Under the pieces are notes generated by a model. It ran no database searches and was not told where the DNA came from. It saw only the letters and a list, made by a program, of their open reading frames with translations. Positions 6,696 through 15,278 of a stretch of DNA of 48,595 nt are shown piece after piece. Where the stretch lies: assembly GCA_046565595.1 (NCBI GenBank), contig JBKHYG010000025.1, forward strand, positions 1 through 48,595, read 5' to 3'. A program made the translations under genes and the position numbers. The number at the start of each line of letters is the position of its first letter. The first letter of the stretch is position 1. This DNA comes from JBKHYG01 sp046565595. GTDB taxonomy: Bacteria; Actinomycetota; AC-67.

Positions 6696-8531
6696 TCAGC
6701 CGAGGCTGGCGTCCCTCAAGACCTCGAGGATCTCGTCGCCGACCAGTTCGTCCCGCTCCAGCAGAGCATCCCTAAGGGCATCCAACAGGTGAGGTTCGCC
6801 TTCCAGGATCTCCTTGGCTCGCGCCTTGGCGCGATCCAGTATCTCTTCGACGGCGGCGCGTGCCTTGCCGTCAGCAAGCACCCTTCCGACGAGGCCGGGG
6901 TCGAATGGCCCCTGTTCCGGAGCCCGGAACGAGATCAGCGATCCCCCGAGGCCGAGTGAGCCGACCATCTCTGCGGCTATCTGGGTGGCATGCGCAAGGT
7001 CACCTGCCGGGCCGGTGCTGGTCTCCCCACAGTAGGTCTCTTCGGCGACGATGCCGCCCATGGCGGTGACCAACAGCCCTTCCAGCTCGCTGGTGGTCTT
7101 GGTGAAGCGCTCCTCGGTCTCGGAATGCCCGAGCAGGCCCAACGCATCCTTGCGTTTGATGATGGACAGGACCTCCATCTTGCGTCCGATGCCCGCCCGG
7201 TACGCGCACACTGCGTGACCGGCCTCGTGGGTGGCCACCCGGTGTCGCTCCTTGGGGGTGTAAGCCTGCGGGTTCGGAAGCCCGAGTTCGATGGACAGCT
7301 TGGCCGAGGAGAGGTCCTCGAACCTCATCTCGGTCCGTCCCTCCCGGAGGGCATGCATCAGCGCCTCGTCGAAGAGCCGCTCGATCATGACCGGGGTGTA
7401 CCCGAAGGTCAGCGCCGAGATCTCGTCGACACGCTCTGGGTCCTGCAGCGAAGGGTCGTGTGCCTTCTTGGACAAGAAGAGTTCGACCAGTTCGCAGCGC
7501 CCTGATCGACTGGGCAGATCGAAGTGGAGGCGACGGTCGAAACGCCCGGGGCGAAGGAGCGCAGGATCGAGGGCGTCTCCCCGGTTGGTGGCCGCGATGA
7601 CCAAGACATTCGCGTACTCGGGCGGTCGCTTCTTCAACCGCTTGGCCGGCGGAAGGAACGCGTTGAGCGAGTCCTTGCAACGGTTCACGAACCGGTCCCC
7701 CGCCGATGGCTCGTCGAAGGATTGCATCTGGATGAGCAACTCGTTGACCGTCCCCCCGGTGCCTTCGCTGATCGAGGCGTTGCGGGTGATCCCGCCGGGG
7801 GTCGGCGTCATGGACGCGAGCGCGGATGCGCCGTCCATGCTCCCCCGCTTGGTCGCGAAGGCGTCGATCTCTTCGATGAAAGCGATGCAACCGCCCTCTT
7901 TGCGGGCGGTCTTCTTGACGGTCTTGAAGAATCTCCGGATCTTGCGGGCGGTCATGCCGTACCACATCGACTGGAAGGCAGGGCCGCTCACGAACAGGAA
8001 CGGGACGCCGGCATGGTGCGCCATCGCCTTGGCGAGGTGGGTCTTGCCCGTCCCGGGTGCCCCCTCGAACAGCAGTCCGCGTCGCGGCGAGCCACCCATC
8101 GTGTCTCGGAACATCTTGTGTGCCAGGAACAGGTTCAGGGTTCGGATGACCTCAGACTTGACCGGGTCGATGCCTCGCACATCGTCGAAGGTCACATCGA
8201 TCTGCTCGGGCGTGAAGGCGATGTGCGGCGAGCCGCCGGCGCCGATCATCGGGCCGAGCATGACGCCGATCAGCAGGACGGAGATGAAGATGATCGGGAG
8301 GTAGGGGGCGAACTCCACGGGGACCGATGGAAGCGCGAACGGGTTGAAAGGATCACCGATCGCGATGCGATACCAGAGGAACCCCGCGATCGGTCCTAGG
8401 ACCGCGAACAGTTTCCAGAGGCGCCGCTGGCGGGTGCGTTCCCTGGTGATCGCGGCATCGTTGACGCCGGCGGTCACCGCGTCGTCTCGACCCAGCAAGG
8501 TCATGATCTGCATCGGTGTCCGGTCAGTCAC
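6696..8531 (-). CDS. FtsH-like membrane AAA+ zinc metalloprotease, divergent paralogue
   Basis: A 611-residue protein with two N-terminal membrane segments (about 39-57 and 77-95), an AAA+ domain and an M41 peptidase domain, the FtsH order. Walker A is GAPGTGKT (157-164) and sensor 1 is VIAATNRGDALDPALLRPGRFDRR (309-334), with the arginine fingers. Zinc ligands are HEAGH (435-439) and the distal Asp in GPAGDLAHAT (511). Two departures stand out. Walker B reads AFIEEIDAF, with Glu (220) in place of the usual Asp. A roughly 70-residue insertion (about 230-305) separates Walker B from sensor 1. A processing protease for membrane or damaged proteins is likely. From memory, similar FtsH relatives occur beside polA in other Actinobacteria. 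Its start lies 15 bases after the polA stop, so the two are probably cotranscribed. A canonical FtsH should exist elsewhere. Confidence 0.9.
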   Translation of the reverse strand: MTDRTPMQIMTLLGRDDAVTAGVNDAAITRERTRQRRLWKLFAVLGPIAGFLWYRIAIGDPFNPFALPSVPVEFAPYLPIIFISVLLIGVMLGPMIGAGGSPHIAFTPEQIDVTFDDVRGIDPVKSEVIRTLNLFLAHKMFRDTMGGSPRRGLLFEGAPGTGKTHLAKAMAHHAGVPFLFVSGPAFQSMWYGMTARKIRRFFKTVKKTARKEGGCIAFIEEIDAFATKRGSMDGASALASMTPTPGGITRNASISEGTGGTVNELLIQMQSFDEPSAGDRFVNRCKDSLNAFLPPAKRLKKRPPEYANVLVIAATNRGDALDPALLRPGRFDRRLHFDLPSRSGRCELVELFLSKKAHDPSLQDPERVDEISALTFGYTPVMIERLFDEALMHALREGRTEMRFEDLSSAKLSIELGLPNPQAYTPKERHRVATHEAGHAVCAYRAGIGRKMEVLSIIKRKDALGLLGHSETEERFTKTTSELEGLLVTAMGGIVAEETYCGETSTGPAGDLAHATQIAAEMVGSLGLGGSLISFRAPEQGPFDPGLVGRVLADGKARAAVEEILDRAKARAKEILEGEPHLLDALRDALLERDELVGDEILEVLRDASLG

Positions 8532-8546
8532 TGTCGCTCCTGATGA

Positions 8547-11147
8547 TCAGTTCTTGGCATCCGCCCAGGTCTTGCCGATCGCGGCTTCGACCACGAGAGG
8601 AACCTCCAGAGGGTACGCCTGCTCCATCAACGAGCGAACCTGCTGTTTAGTCACTTCGGATCGGTCGGACGACGCTTCGATGACCAGTTCGTCATGGACG
8701 GTCAGGACCATCCGGGCATCGGTCCCCGACTCAGCCAAGCCCCGATCGACCGCGATCATGGCCAGTTTGAGTATGTCTGCGGCACTTCCCTGGATGGGCG
8801 CGTTCAGAGCCTGCCTCTCCCCCAGCGCGCGCACCCGCGGATTGCCGTGTTGGAGTTCAGGTATGTAACGGCGGCGACCGAGGATCGTCGTCGTGAAGCC
8901 GTCCGTGCGCGCCTGCGCGACCATCCCCTCCATGAACTCCTGCACGAGCGGGAACGATCGGAAGTAGCCGTCGATGAACAGCTGAGCCTCGTCGGGTTGG
9001 ACACCCAGTCGCGACGCGAGGCCGAAACGGTTCATCCCGTAGATCAAGCCGAAGTTGATCGCCTTGGCTCGATCGCGCAGTTCACGGGGCACCTCTTCGA
9101 GAGGGAACCCCCAGATCTTCGAGGCCGTCGCCGCATGGATGTCGTCGCCGCGCTCGAACGCCTCCTTCAGGCCCGGATCGCCGGACACATGCGCGAGCAC
9201 CCGCAGCTCGATCTGACTGTAATCGGCCACCACCAAGACGCCGTCCTCGTCACCGGCGATGAAGGCCTCACGGATACCTCGCCCGAGTTCGGTGCGGATC
9301 GGGATGTTCTGCAGGTTGGGGTTGTCGCTGCCGATACGGCCGGTCGCCACGCTCACCTGATTGAGATGCGCATGGATCCGCCCCGTGTGCGGGTCAACCA
9401 TCCTTGGCAGCGCATCGAGATAGGTCGAGCGCAACTTCTCCAGGATCCGATGCTCGAGCAACATCGGCACGACCGGATGTTGGTGCCGTAGGGACTCCAG
9501 CGTCGCCTGGTCGGTTGAGTATCCCGTCTTGGTGCGCCGAGAGGGTTTCAGACCGAGACGGTCGTAGAGCAGGGCGCGCAACTGCGGGGTCGAGTTCAGG
9601 TTGATCGGCCCTGCAGCGATCTCTGACACGCCTTGCTCGAGTTCGTGGATCCTGGCGGTGACCTCCTTGGAGCGGCGCTTCAGCAATGAGGCGTCAACCG
9701 CGACCCCACAGGTCTCCATCCTGGCCAGCACCTGCGCCAGCGGCAGTTCCACTCGCCGATACAGGTCGGTCATCCCTACGGCGGCGAGGTCCTCCTCGAG
9801 CCGCGCGGCCAACGGAGCGATGACGCTCGCATGGGCGGCAGCTGAGTCAGCCTCGGAGGTGTCGTCTCCGAGATCGAGACCAAGTTGTCCGTCGTTGGTT
9901 GCTTGGATCGTCGGCAAGGTCCGGCGGAGGTAACGCAACGCCAGGTCCTCGAGTGGATATCTGCCGTCCGCCGGATCCAGCAGGTACGCGGCGAGCATCG
10001 TGTCGTGCTCGGGGAACGCGATCTCGAGGCCTTCTCTCTCGGCTCTGACCGCTAACGCCTTCGCGTCGTGAGCGACCAGGCTCGCTCCCGCTTCGCGTAG
10101 CGCCGCCGCCGCCTCCTTGGGATCGGCGTACCAGACCGGGTCTTCCTCGCCGCTGGCGAGGGCCATCCCCGACGAACCTTCCGGCCACCAGAGCGCTACC
10201 GATCCGGAGAGCTCAGCCTCACCCGGCGCGGCGACCCTGATGTTCTCGGTCGCTGCTTCCCCTCCGGTCGGGCGGATGTCGGCCAACCGCTCGGTGAGGG
10301 CTCTGAACTGCAGCGCGTTGAAGAGGCGCTTGACCTGTTCCTCTTCCCAAGGGCCACGGACGACAGCCTCGGGACCCTCTTGCAGTTCCAGATCGTCGCG
10401 GAGTCTGACGAGCTGCCGGTTCAGTTCGACCTGGTGTCGATGTTGCCGCAGCGTCGCCGCATGTCGCCTGATCCGCGAAGGCAACTCGTCGAGGTGCTCA
10501 TAGACGCCTTCGATCGAGCCGTAGGTGGAGATCAGTTGAGCTGCGGTCTTCTCGCCGATACCCGGCACCGAAGGGATGTTGTCGCTCGGGTCGCCCTTTA
10601 GCGCGACGAGGTCGATGAGTTTGTCGGGTGGGACACCGAAGCGGTCTTCGACGGCTGCCTCGTCATAGAGCACATAGTCCGATACGCCCTTACGGTTGAA
10701 CAGGACCCTCACCCCTGGCCGCACCAGCTGGAGATAGTCGCGATCGGCGGTGACGCAGATGACCTCCTGGCCTTCGTCGGAAAGCCTCTTGGCCAGCGTC
10801 GCGATCAGATCGTCAGCCTCGTGCTCGGTGACCCCGAAGACAGGGATGCCCATGGCGTCCAAGCACTCTTCTATCAACTCGACCTGACCGCGGAACGCAG
10901 ATGGCGTCTCGTCGCGTTGCGCCTTGTACTCGGGGAAGATCGAGAGACGCTCGGTGGGTGCGCCCCTGTCGAACACGACCCCGATGCGGTCGGTGGGGTG
11001 CTCGGTCAGCAGCTTCACCAGCATCGACAGGAAGCCGTAGACCGCATTGGTGGGCTGCCCGCTCGAGGTCTGGATCGTTTCGGGAAGCGCGTAGAAGGCT
11101 CGGTATGCCAGGGAATGGCCGTCGAGCAGGAGGACGACTTCCCCCAT
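8547..11147 (-). CDS. polA: DNA polymerase I
   Basis: An 866-residue family A polymerase for Okazaki-fragment maturation and repair synthesis. The N-terminal 5'-3' flap nuclease domain begins LLLDGHSLAYRAFYALP and includes DRDYLQLV and the helix-hairpin-helix region SDNIPSVPGIGEKTA. The central 3'-5' exonuclease-like domain lacks the catalytic DxE (the equivalent stretch reads VALWWPEGS), so proofreading is probably absent, as in several actinobacterial and thermophile Pol I enzymes. Polymerase motifs are intact: A, VVADYSQIELRVLAH (about residue 640); B, RDRAKAINFGLIYGMNRFG; and C, VLTVHDELVIEA. The ATG at 11147 is preceded by GGAAAGAG and lies 11 bases after the GNAT gene stop, suggesting an operon GNAT-polA-protease. 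Certain identification. Confidence 0.99.
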   Translation of the reverse strand: MGEVVLLLDGHSLAYRAFYALPETIQTSSGQPTNAVYGFLSMLVKLLTEHPTDRIGVVFDRGAPTERLSIFPEYKAQRDETPSAFRGQVELIEECLDAMGIPVFGVTEHEADDLIATLAKRLSDEGQEVICVTADRDYLQLVRPGVRVLFNRKGVSDYVLYDEAAVEDRFGVPPDKLIDLVALKGDPSDNIPSVPGIGEKTAAQLISTYGSIEGVYEHLDELPSRIRRHAATLRQHRHQVELNRQLVRLRDDLELQEGPEAVVRGPWEEEQVKRLFNALQFRALTERLADIRPTGGEAATENIRVAAPGEAELSGSVALWWPEGSSGMALASGEEDPVWYADPKEAAAALREAGASLVAHDAKALAVRAEREGLEIAFPEHDTMLAAYLLDPADGRYPLEDLALRYLRRTLPTIQATNDGQLGLDLGDDTSEADSAAAHASVIAPLAARLEEDLAAVGMTDLYRRVELPLAQVLARMETCGVAVDASLLKRRSKEVTARIHELEQGVSEIAAGPINLNSTPQLRALLYDRLGLKPSRRTKTGYSTDQATLESLRHQHPVVPMLLEHRILEKLRSTYLDALPRMVDPHTGRIHAHLNQVSVATGRIGSDNPNLQNIPIRTELGRGIREAFIAGDEDGVLVVADYSQIELRVLAHVSGDPGLKEAFERGDDIHAATASKIWGFPLEEVPRELRDRAKAINFGLIYGMNRFGLASRLGVQPDEAQLFIDGYFRSFPLVQEFMEGMVAQARTDGFTTTILGRRRYIPELQHGNPRVRALGERQALNAPIQGSAADILKLAMIAVDRGLAESGTDARMVLTVHDELVIEASSDRSEVTKQQVRSLMEQAYPLEVPLVVEAAIGKTWADAKN

Positions 11148-11158
11148 CTCTTTCCGAA

Positions 11159-11635
11159 CTATTTGCGGACGGGCCGAGCGCGCTCCTCATAGCGGGGCTG
11201 GAATCCCAGAGCCTCCCAGAAGCCGGTTCCGCTGAGGTTGTCGCTGAAGACCCGCCCGGTCATGTAGTTCGCTCCGGTCTCCCTCGCGAACTCCTCCGCA
11301 GCCTCGACGAGCAGCCTGCCGTACCCGCGGCCTCGGTAGTTGGTCTCGATGATCATCTTCGAGATGTCCAAGGTCTCGGCGTGACTGAAGCCCTTCGAGC
11401 GGGTCCTGTGCGCGAAGAGCATGCCTGCGGGCTTGCCGGCGTGGTCGACGATGAGGACACGCGAGTCCGGGTCGTCGAGCGCCCGTTTGAACATCTCTTC
11501 TGCCCTGGATGCTGCGTCTTCGACGAGCGGGAACATCCGATACGCGCCCTGATGGTCCTCGAGATGACGCCACAGATGCATGATCGTCTCCAGGTCGTCC
11601 TGGTCAGCGATCCGTACGGTCGCTTGATCGGTCAT
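11159..11635 (-). CDS. GNAT-family N-acetyltransferase
   Basis: A 158-residue GCN5-related acetyltransferase. The acetyl-CoA binding motif A is NYRGRGYGRLLVEAAEEFAR, preceded by the beta-4 strand LDISKMIIE, and motif B is near NLSGTGFWEALGFQPRYEER. I chose ATG 11635 over an upstream in-frame start at 11671 because AGGAGG lies just before it and the extra residues look non-coding. Substrate is unknown; an acyl acceptor amine on a small molecule or protein is the general GNAT role. It is the first gene of the apparent unit leading into polA, and 207 bases of non-coding DNA separate it from the ABC ATPase upstream. Confidence 0.92.
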   Translation of the reverse strand: MTDQATVRIADQDDLETIMHLWRHLEDHQGAYRMFPLVEDAASRAEEMFKRALDDPDSRVLIVDHAGKPAGMLFAHRTRSKGFSHAETLDISKMIIETNYRGRGYGRLLVEAAEEFARETGANYMTGRVFSDNLSGTGFWEALGFQPRYEERARPVRK

Positions 11636-11705
11636 GGTTCCTCCTGTGGCTGGAGGTCGTGACCATACCAATGCCTGAGGTGCCCCTGCCGAGCCGACCC
11701 CAGGA

Positions 11706-11735
11706 TTGACCGCCGACCGCCAAGGGTGCTACCTT
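11706..11735 (+). promoter_or_regulatory. Promoter-like sequence, plus strand
   Basis: TTGACC (11706-11711), 18 bases, then TACCTT (11730-11735). The same TTGACC hexamer, with 16 or 17 base spacing and TANNNT, precedes dnaE and the H1-like/DksA gene in this window, which supports it as a housekeeping promoter form. It points toward the structured element at 11747-11827 and antisense to the ABC ATPase; no protein-coding gene follows it. Confidence 0.45.
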
Positions 11736-11746
11736 CCGCGAGGTCC

Positions 11747-11827
11747 AGACGGCCATGCCGTCTCGGAACGCGGAGCCCGGCTACCGCGATCGTGCACGGG
11801 GAAGGCACGAGCGCGACCGGGCTCTGC
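11747..11827 (+). ncRNA. Candidate structured RNA between GNAT and ABC ATPase genes
   Basis: Two adjacent inverted repeats. The first is a perfect 7-bp hairpin (AGACGGC-CAT-GCCGTCT, 11747-11763). The second is a long rod: GCGGAGCCCGG (11770-11780) pairs with CCGGGCTCTGC (11817-11827) with one G-U, then CGCG-A-TCGTGC (11785-11795) pairs with GCACGA-G-CGCG (11805-11815), leaving a 9-base loop ACGGGGAAG. A promoter-like sequence starts just upstream on the plus strand. I do not recognise an RNA family (not SRP RNA, tmRNA, 6S or a tRNA). It could instead be a factor-dependent termination or 3'-end-protecting structure for the ABC operon on the minus strand, since either strand can fold; neither side shows a U tract. 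Confidence 0.35.
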
Positions 11828-11842
11828 TGTTGGCAGAAAGCC

Positions 11843-12577
11843 TCACAGGATCCGATCCATGAAGGCTCGGGTGCGGTCCTCTCGTGGCTCGTCGATGACC
11901 TGCGCCGGCGGGCCTTGCTCGACGATCACTCCGTCGTCGATGAACACGACACGATCGGCGACCTCGCGTGCGAAACCGATCTCGTGGGTCACCACGAGCA
12001 TCGTCATGCCTTCGCGCGCCAGATCCTTCATCACATCCAGGACCTCGTGGACGAGTTCAGGGTCGAGAGCGCTGGTCACCTCGTCGAACAACATCAGGGT
12101 CGGCTTCATCGCCAGGGCGCGGGCGATCGCTACCCGCTGCTGTTGCCCTCCCGACAGTTGAGCGGGATACGAAGCAGCCTTCTCTCCGAGGCCCACCCGC
12201 TCAAGCTGCTGGATGGCTCGCCTCTCGGCTTCGGATCCTCCCACCCGTAGGACCTTGTTCAGAGCCAGACTGACATTCCCAAGCGCTGTCAGGTGCGGGA
12301 AGAGGTTGAACTGTTGAAACACCATGCCGACATGTTGGCGAACACGATCTATGTCGACCAGAGGATCGGTGATATCGACCCCCTCGACGAAGACATGTCC
12401 TTCGTCCGGGTCGATGAGTCGGTTCACGCAGCGCAACATGGTCGACTTGCCAGAACCCGAAGGGCCGAGGATACAGATGACCTCCCGCGGTTTGGCGTCG
12501 AGATCGATCCCTCTCAAGACCTCGAGATCGCCGAAACGCTTATGAACCCCTAGGAGTTGGACCGCAGCCTTGGTCAC
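11843..12577 (-). CDS. Polar amino-acid ABC transporter ATP-binding protein (GlnQ/HisP type)
   Basis: A 244-residue ATPase with Walker A GPSGSGKST, Q-loop VFQQFNLFPHLT, signature LSGGQQQRVAIARAL, Walker B LMLFDEVTSALDPE and H-switch VTHEIG. VTSALDPELV is typical of the polar amino-acid (PAAT/GlnQ) class; the common form is EPTSALDPE, so Glu-Val instead of Glu-Pro is a small variation. The ATG overlaps the permease stop by four bases (ATGA). It is the last gene of the transporter unit and powers import through the permease upstream. Substrate is probably a polar amino acid such as glutamate, glutamine or arginine, not decidable from sequence. Confidence 0.95.
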   Translation of the reverse strand: MTKAAVQLLGVHKRFGDLEVLRGIDLDAKPREVICILGPSGSGKSTMLRCVNRLIDPDEGHVFVEGVDITDPLVDIDRVRQHVGMVFQQFNLFPHLTALGNVSLALNKVLRVGGSEAERRAIQQLERVGLGEKAASYPAQLSGGQQQRVAIARALAMKPTLMLFDEVTSALDPELVHEVLDVMKDLAREGMTMLVVTHEIGFAREVADRVVFIDDGVIVEQGPPAQVIDEPREDRTRAFMDRIL

Positions 12578-13572
12578 CTTCCGCTCCTCAACCGAAGCTC
12601 GAGCTTGCCCACGAGCCGGGCAAGGGGGACGGTGAAGATCAGGTATGTGATAGCCGCAGCCAGGTACGGCGTCGGCGAGAAGGTGCTGGCTGCCGCGGTC
12701 CGAGCGACGCCGAAGACATCCGCGGTTCGCGCGGTGAACCCGACGATGAAGAAGACGATCGCGGTGTCCTTGATCAGGGCGATGAACTCGCTGACCAGAG
12801 GAGGGATCACCTGACGGATCGCTTGCGGCACGACGATGTACTGCATCGCGAGGATCCTCGGCATGCCGAGACTGCGAGCGGCTTCCATCTGCCCTTCCGG
12901 GATCGCTTGGATGCCTGCGCGGAAGATCTCGGCGCAGTATGCGCTGGCGTTTATCGCGAGCGAGATCACGATCGCGTGGAAGGGTTGAAGCCGAAGTCCG
13001 ATCTTGGTGGTCCCGAAGAAGACCAGCGAGGTCAGAACCAGCAGCGGGAGTCCACGGACGATGTCGGTGTAGGCGACGGCCGGATACCTCGTGCGTTTCC
13101 TCGGCGATATCGCCAGCAGCGCGATCACCAGACCTATGACGATCGCGAGGATCTCTGCCAGCGCAGCGGCGCCCAAGGTGTTGCGCAGACCTCGCAGCAG
13201 ACCTGCCGGCAAGGCCAGGAGGATGTCGATATCGAGGTACGCCCTGCCGAACCGATCCAACCGCAGCGTGCCCGCCTGATCCGCCCCGATCAGGAATGCC
13301 GCGAGGGTGATCGCCGCTCCGAGTCCCGCGGCGCGGGTAGCGATCTTCTGTCCCGGAAGCCCGTGGGCTAGAGCCTGGTACCTGCCGACCAGACCGGCAG
13401 CAAGTGCGAGCAGACCTAGCGGAACCGACAGATCACCGAAGGCGGCGTACTCGAAGATCCGTGCCGCTGTCGCAGCGACCCCGAGTAACGCCGCACCGAA
13501 CCCGATCCGCGCTGCGAGCACCGGTCTGCCCCGCCGGGGGGCGAACGGTCCCAGGTGTGTCAGGTCTGCCAT
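12574..13572 (-). CDS. Polar amino-acid ABC transporter permease (HisM/GlnP type)
   Basis: A 332-residue membrane protein. The C-terminal two thirds form a standard PAAT permease: LLRGLRNTLGAAALAEILAIVIG at the start of the domain, then the EAA loop GQMEAARSLGMPRILAMQYIVVPQAIRQVIPPL, which contacts the ATPase. The N-terminal 110 or so residues add extra hydrophobic segments (near LAARIGFGAALLGVAATAA, LGLLALAAGLVG and AAGLGAAITLAAFLIG) beyond the minimal family length. The start is ATG 13572; a longer frame reaching 13686 only reads back through the binding-protein gene. A strong stem-loop lies between the binding-protein stop and this start, and the downstream ATPase overlaps by ATGA. Confidence 0.94.
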   Translation of the reverse strand: MADLTHLGPFAPRRGRPVLAARIGFGAALLGVAATAARIFEYAAFGDLSVPLGLLALAAGLVGRYQALAHGLPGQKIATRAAGLGAAITLAAFLIGADQAGTLRLDRFGRAYLDIDILLALPAGLLRGLRNTLGAAALAEILAIVIGLVIALLAISPRKRTRYPAVAYTDIVRGLPLLVLTSLVFFGTTKIGLRLQPFHAIVISLAINASAYCAEIFRAGIQAIPEGQMEAARSLGMPRILAMQYIVVPQAIRQVIPPLVSEFIALIKDTAIVFFIVGFTARTADVFGVARTAAASTFSPTPYLAAAITYLIFTVPLARLVGKLELRLRSGR

Positions 13573-13580
13573 CAGAAAGC

Positions 13581-13611
13581 GGAAGGGCCCCACGGCAAGT
13601 GGGACCCTTCC
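13581..13611 (-). other. Intercistronic stem-loop after the binding-protein gene
   Basis: On the minus-strand RNA, GGAAGGGUCCCAC pairs with GUGGGGCCCUUCC over 13 pairs, closed by UUGCC. The single imperfect position is a G-U wobble on this strand but a C-A mismatch on the other, which argues that the transcribed minus strand is the selected one. It lies between binding-protein stop and permease start and probably protects or partly terminates the mRNA, giving more binding protein than permease. Confidence 0.7.
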
Positions 13612-13624
13612 GATGCTAGGTGCT

Positions 13625-14530
13625 TCAGTCCAACGGAACCTCGAAGGGCGGCAGCGTGCCGAACCATTCCTGGTAGATGGCGGCATAGGTGCCGTCGGTC
13701 ATGATCTGCCGAAGGACCTCGTTGATCTTCTCACGCAGATCCGGCTTCTCCTTGCTGATCGCGAAGCCGTACTGTTCGCTGGTCTCGATGACCTGGACGA
13801 CCTTCAGGACCTCGGCGTTCTTCTCGATGAAACCCTGCGATGCCGGACGGTCGTTGACGATGGCAGCGATGCGTCCAGCTTCGAGATCCTGGAAGGCCAA
13901 GGACGCGTCGCCGTAGCTCTTCACATCTGCGGCCTTGCCCTCATCGACCAGGAACTTGGCGCAGTCCTCGCCGGTCGTACCTTGCTGCGCGCCGATGGTC
14001 AGACCCGCGAGGTCGTCGATCCCTTCGATGTCTGGGGTCTCTTCGGCGTTGATCGCCAGAGAGAGGTCGGCTACGAAGTACGGGATCGTGAAGTCGACCG
14101 TCTGCTTGCGGCTCTCTTTGATCGTGATCGCGCTGACGCCGATGTCGAAGGTTCCGTCAGGCACCGACTGGGTGAAGAGGCCATCGAAGTCCGTCGTCGT
14201 CGACCTGGGCTCGAGTTCGAGGCGCTTGGCCACCTCTGTGTAGAGATCGACATCGAAGCCCACCGGTTGATCTGCGCCCGGCTTGATCTCTTCGAAGGGC
14301 GGGTACGCGTTGTCGCTACCGACATTCAGCACTCCCGGCTCTTTCAGCTGCGTCGCCCAATCGACGCCCTTGGGATCGGCAGGCGGTTGGTCGCCTTGGT
14401 CGGTCACGCACGCACCGATCTGGACGGTAGGTATGTCTTCCCCGTTCCCTGATCCACCGCCGCTCGTACTCGAGCACGCGGCCAGCAGCATCGCTAGCAC
14501 GACCCCAGATGACAGTCCCTTCGGCAACAT
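13625..14530 (-). CDS. Polar amino-acid ABC transporter substrate-binding lipoprotein
   Basis: A 301-residue family 3 solute-binding protein. The signal sequence ends in lipobox LLAACSS, so Cys is the probable lipidation site anchoring it outside the membrane. The domain follows with VLNVGSDNAYPPFEE, GFDVDLYTEVAKRL, FDIGVSAITIKESRKQTVDFTIPY and IGAQQGTTGEDC, all typical of PF00497. I prefer ATG 14530 over ATG 14536, because AAGGGGG abuts the first ATG too closely but is 6-7 bases from the second. It starts about 20 bases after the livF stop, so it seems to continue the liv transcript. Ligand is uncertain; the class covers glutamine, glutamate, arginine, histidine and cystine. Confidence 0.94.
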   Translation of the reverse strand: MLPKGLSSGVVLAMLLAACSSTSGGGSGNGEDIPTVQIGACVTDQGDQPPADPKGVDWATQLKEPGVLNVGSDNAYPPFEEIKPGADQPVGFDVDLYTEVAKRLELEPRSTTTDFDGLFTQSVPDGTFDIGVSAITIKESRKQTVDFTIPYFVADLSLAINAEETPDIEGIDDLAGLTIGAQQGTTGEDCAKFLVDEGKAADVKSYGDASLAFQDLEAGRIAAIVNDRPASQGFIEKNAEVLKVVQVIETSEQYGFAISKEKPDLREKINEVLRQIMTDGTYAAIYQEWFGTLPPFEVPLD

Positions 14531-14549
14531 GTTCATTCCCCCTTGATTC

Positions 14550-15278
14550 TCAGATCTCGCCTAGGTACGCCTCACGCATCGCCGGGTCCGAGGCGAGCGA
14601 ACTGGCTTCTCCACTCAGCACCACCTCTCCGGTCTGCAGGACATAACCTCGGTCTGCGATCTTCAGCGCCATGTTGGCGTTCTGCTCGACCACGAAGATA
14701 GCCGCACCGATCTCTCTGATCTGGACGATGATGTCGAACACCTGTTGGACCAGGGCTGGGCTGAGGCCCATGGACGGTTCGTCCATCAGCAGCACCTTGG
14801 GATCCGACATCAGTGCCCGCCCCATCGCGACCATCTGCTGTTCACCGCCCGACAGCGTTCCCGCCTTCTGCTTCAGGCGCTCCTTCACCCGAGGGAACAG
14901 CTCGAAGATCCGCTCACGGTCCTCACCGATCGTCTCCCTATCCTTTCGCAGGTAGGCGCCCAGTTCGAGGTTCTCTGCGACGGTGAGGTCTGGGAACAGG
15001 CGGCGGTTCTCCGGCACCATCGAGACCCCGCGTCCGACGATCTCGTGGACGGGCATCCCGGTGACGACCTCTCCGTCCAGCAGGACATCCCCCTTGGTTG
15101 GTACGACCATCCCAAGGATCGTCTTCAAGGTGGTCGTCTTGCCGCTCGCGTTGCCGCCGAGCAGACACACCATCTCTCCGGGATAGACCTTGATGTCCAC
15201 ATCCCGCAGCACGCTGACCAACCCGTAGTGGGTGTCGACTCCGGCGAGTTCCAGGATCGGGCGGCGCTGTTCGCTCAC
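14550..15278 (-). CDS. livF: Branched-chain amino-acid ABC transporter ATPase LivF
   Basis: A 242-residue ATPase: Walker A GGNASGKTTTLKTILG (Asn-Ala replaces the common Asn-Gly-Ala form), LivF-type Q-loop region GVSMVPENRRLFPDLTVAENLELGAY, signature LSGGEQQMVAMGRAL, Walker B VLLMDEPSMGLSP and H-switch VVEQN. The ENRRLFPDLTVAENLELGAY stretch separates LivF from LivG. It overlaps livG by four bases and is followed closely by the next binding-protein gene. Together with LivG it drives uptake of leucine, isoleucine or valine, or a related hydrophobic amino acid or amide. Confidence 0.95.
   Translation of the reverse strand: MSEQRRPILELAGVDTHYGLVSVLRDVDIKVYPGEMVCLLGGNASGKTTTLKTILGMVVPTKGDVLLDGEVVTGMPVHEIVGRGVSMVPENRRLFPDLTVAENLELGAYLRKDRETIGEDRERIFELFPRVKERLKQKAGTLSGGEQQMVAMGRALMSDPKVLLMDEPSMGLSPALVQQVFDIIVQIREIGAAIFVVEQNANMALKIADRGYVLQTGEVVLSGEASSLASDPAMREAYLGEI

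Noticed and set aside
8547..11147. Loss of proofreading in Pol I as a novelty
   Set aside because: An inactive 3'-5' exonuclease domain is common in Pol I of Actinobacteria and other groups.
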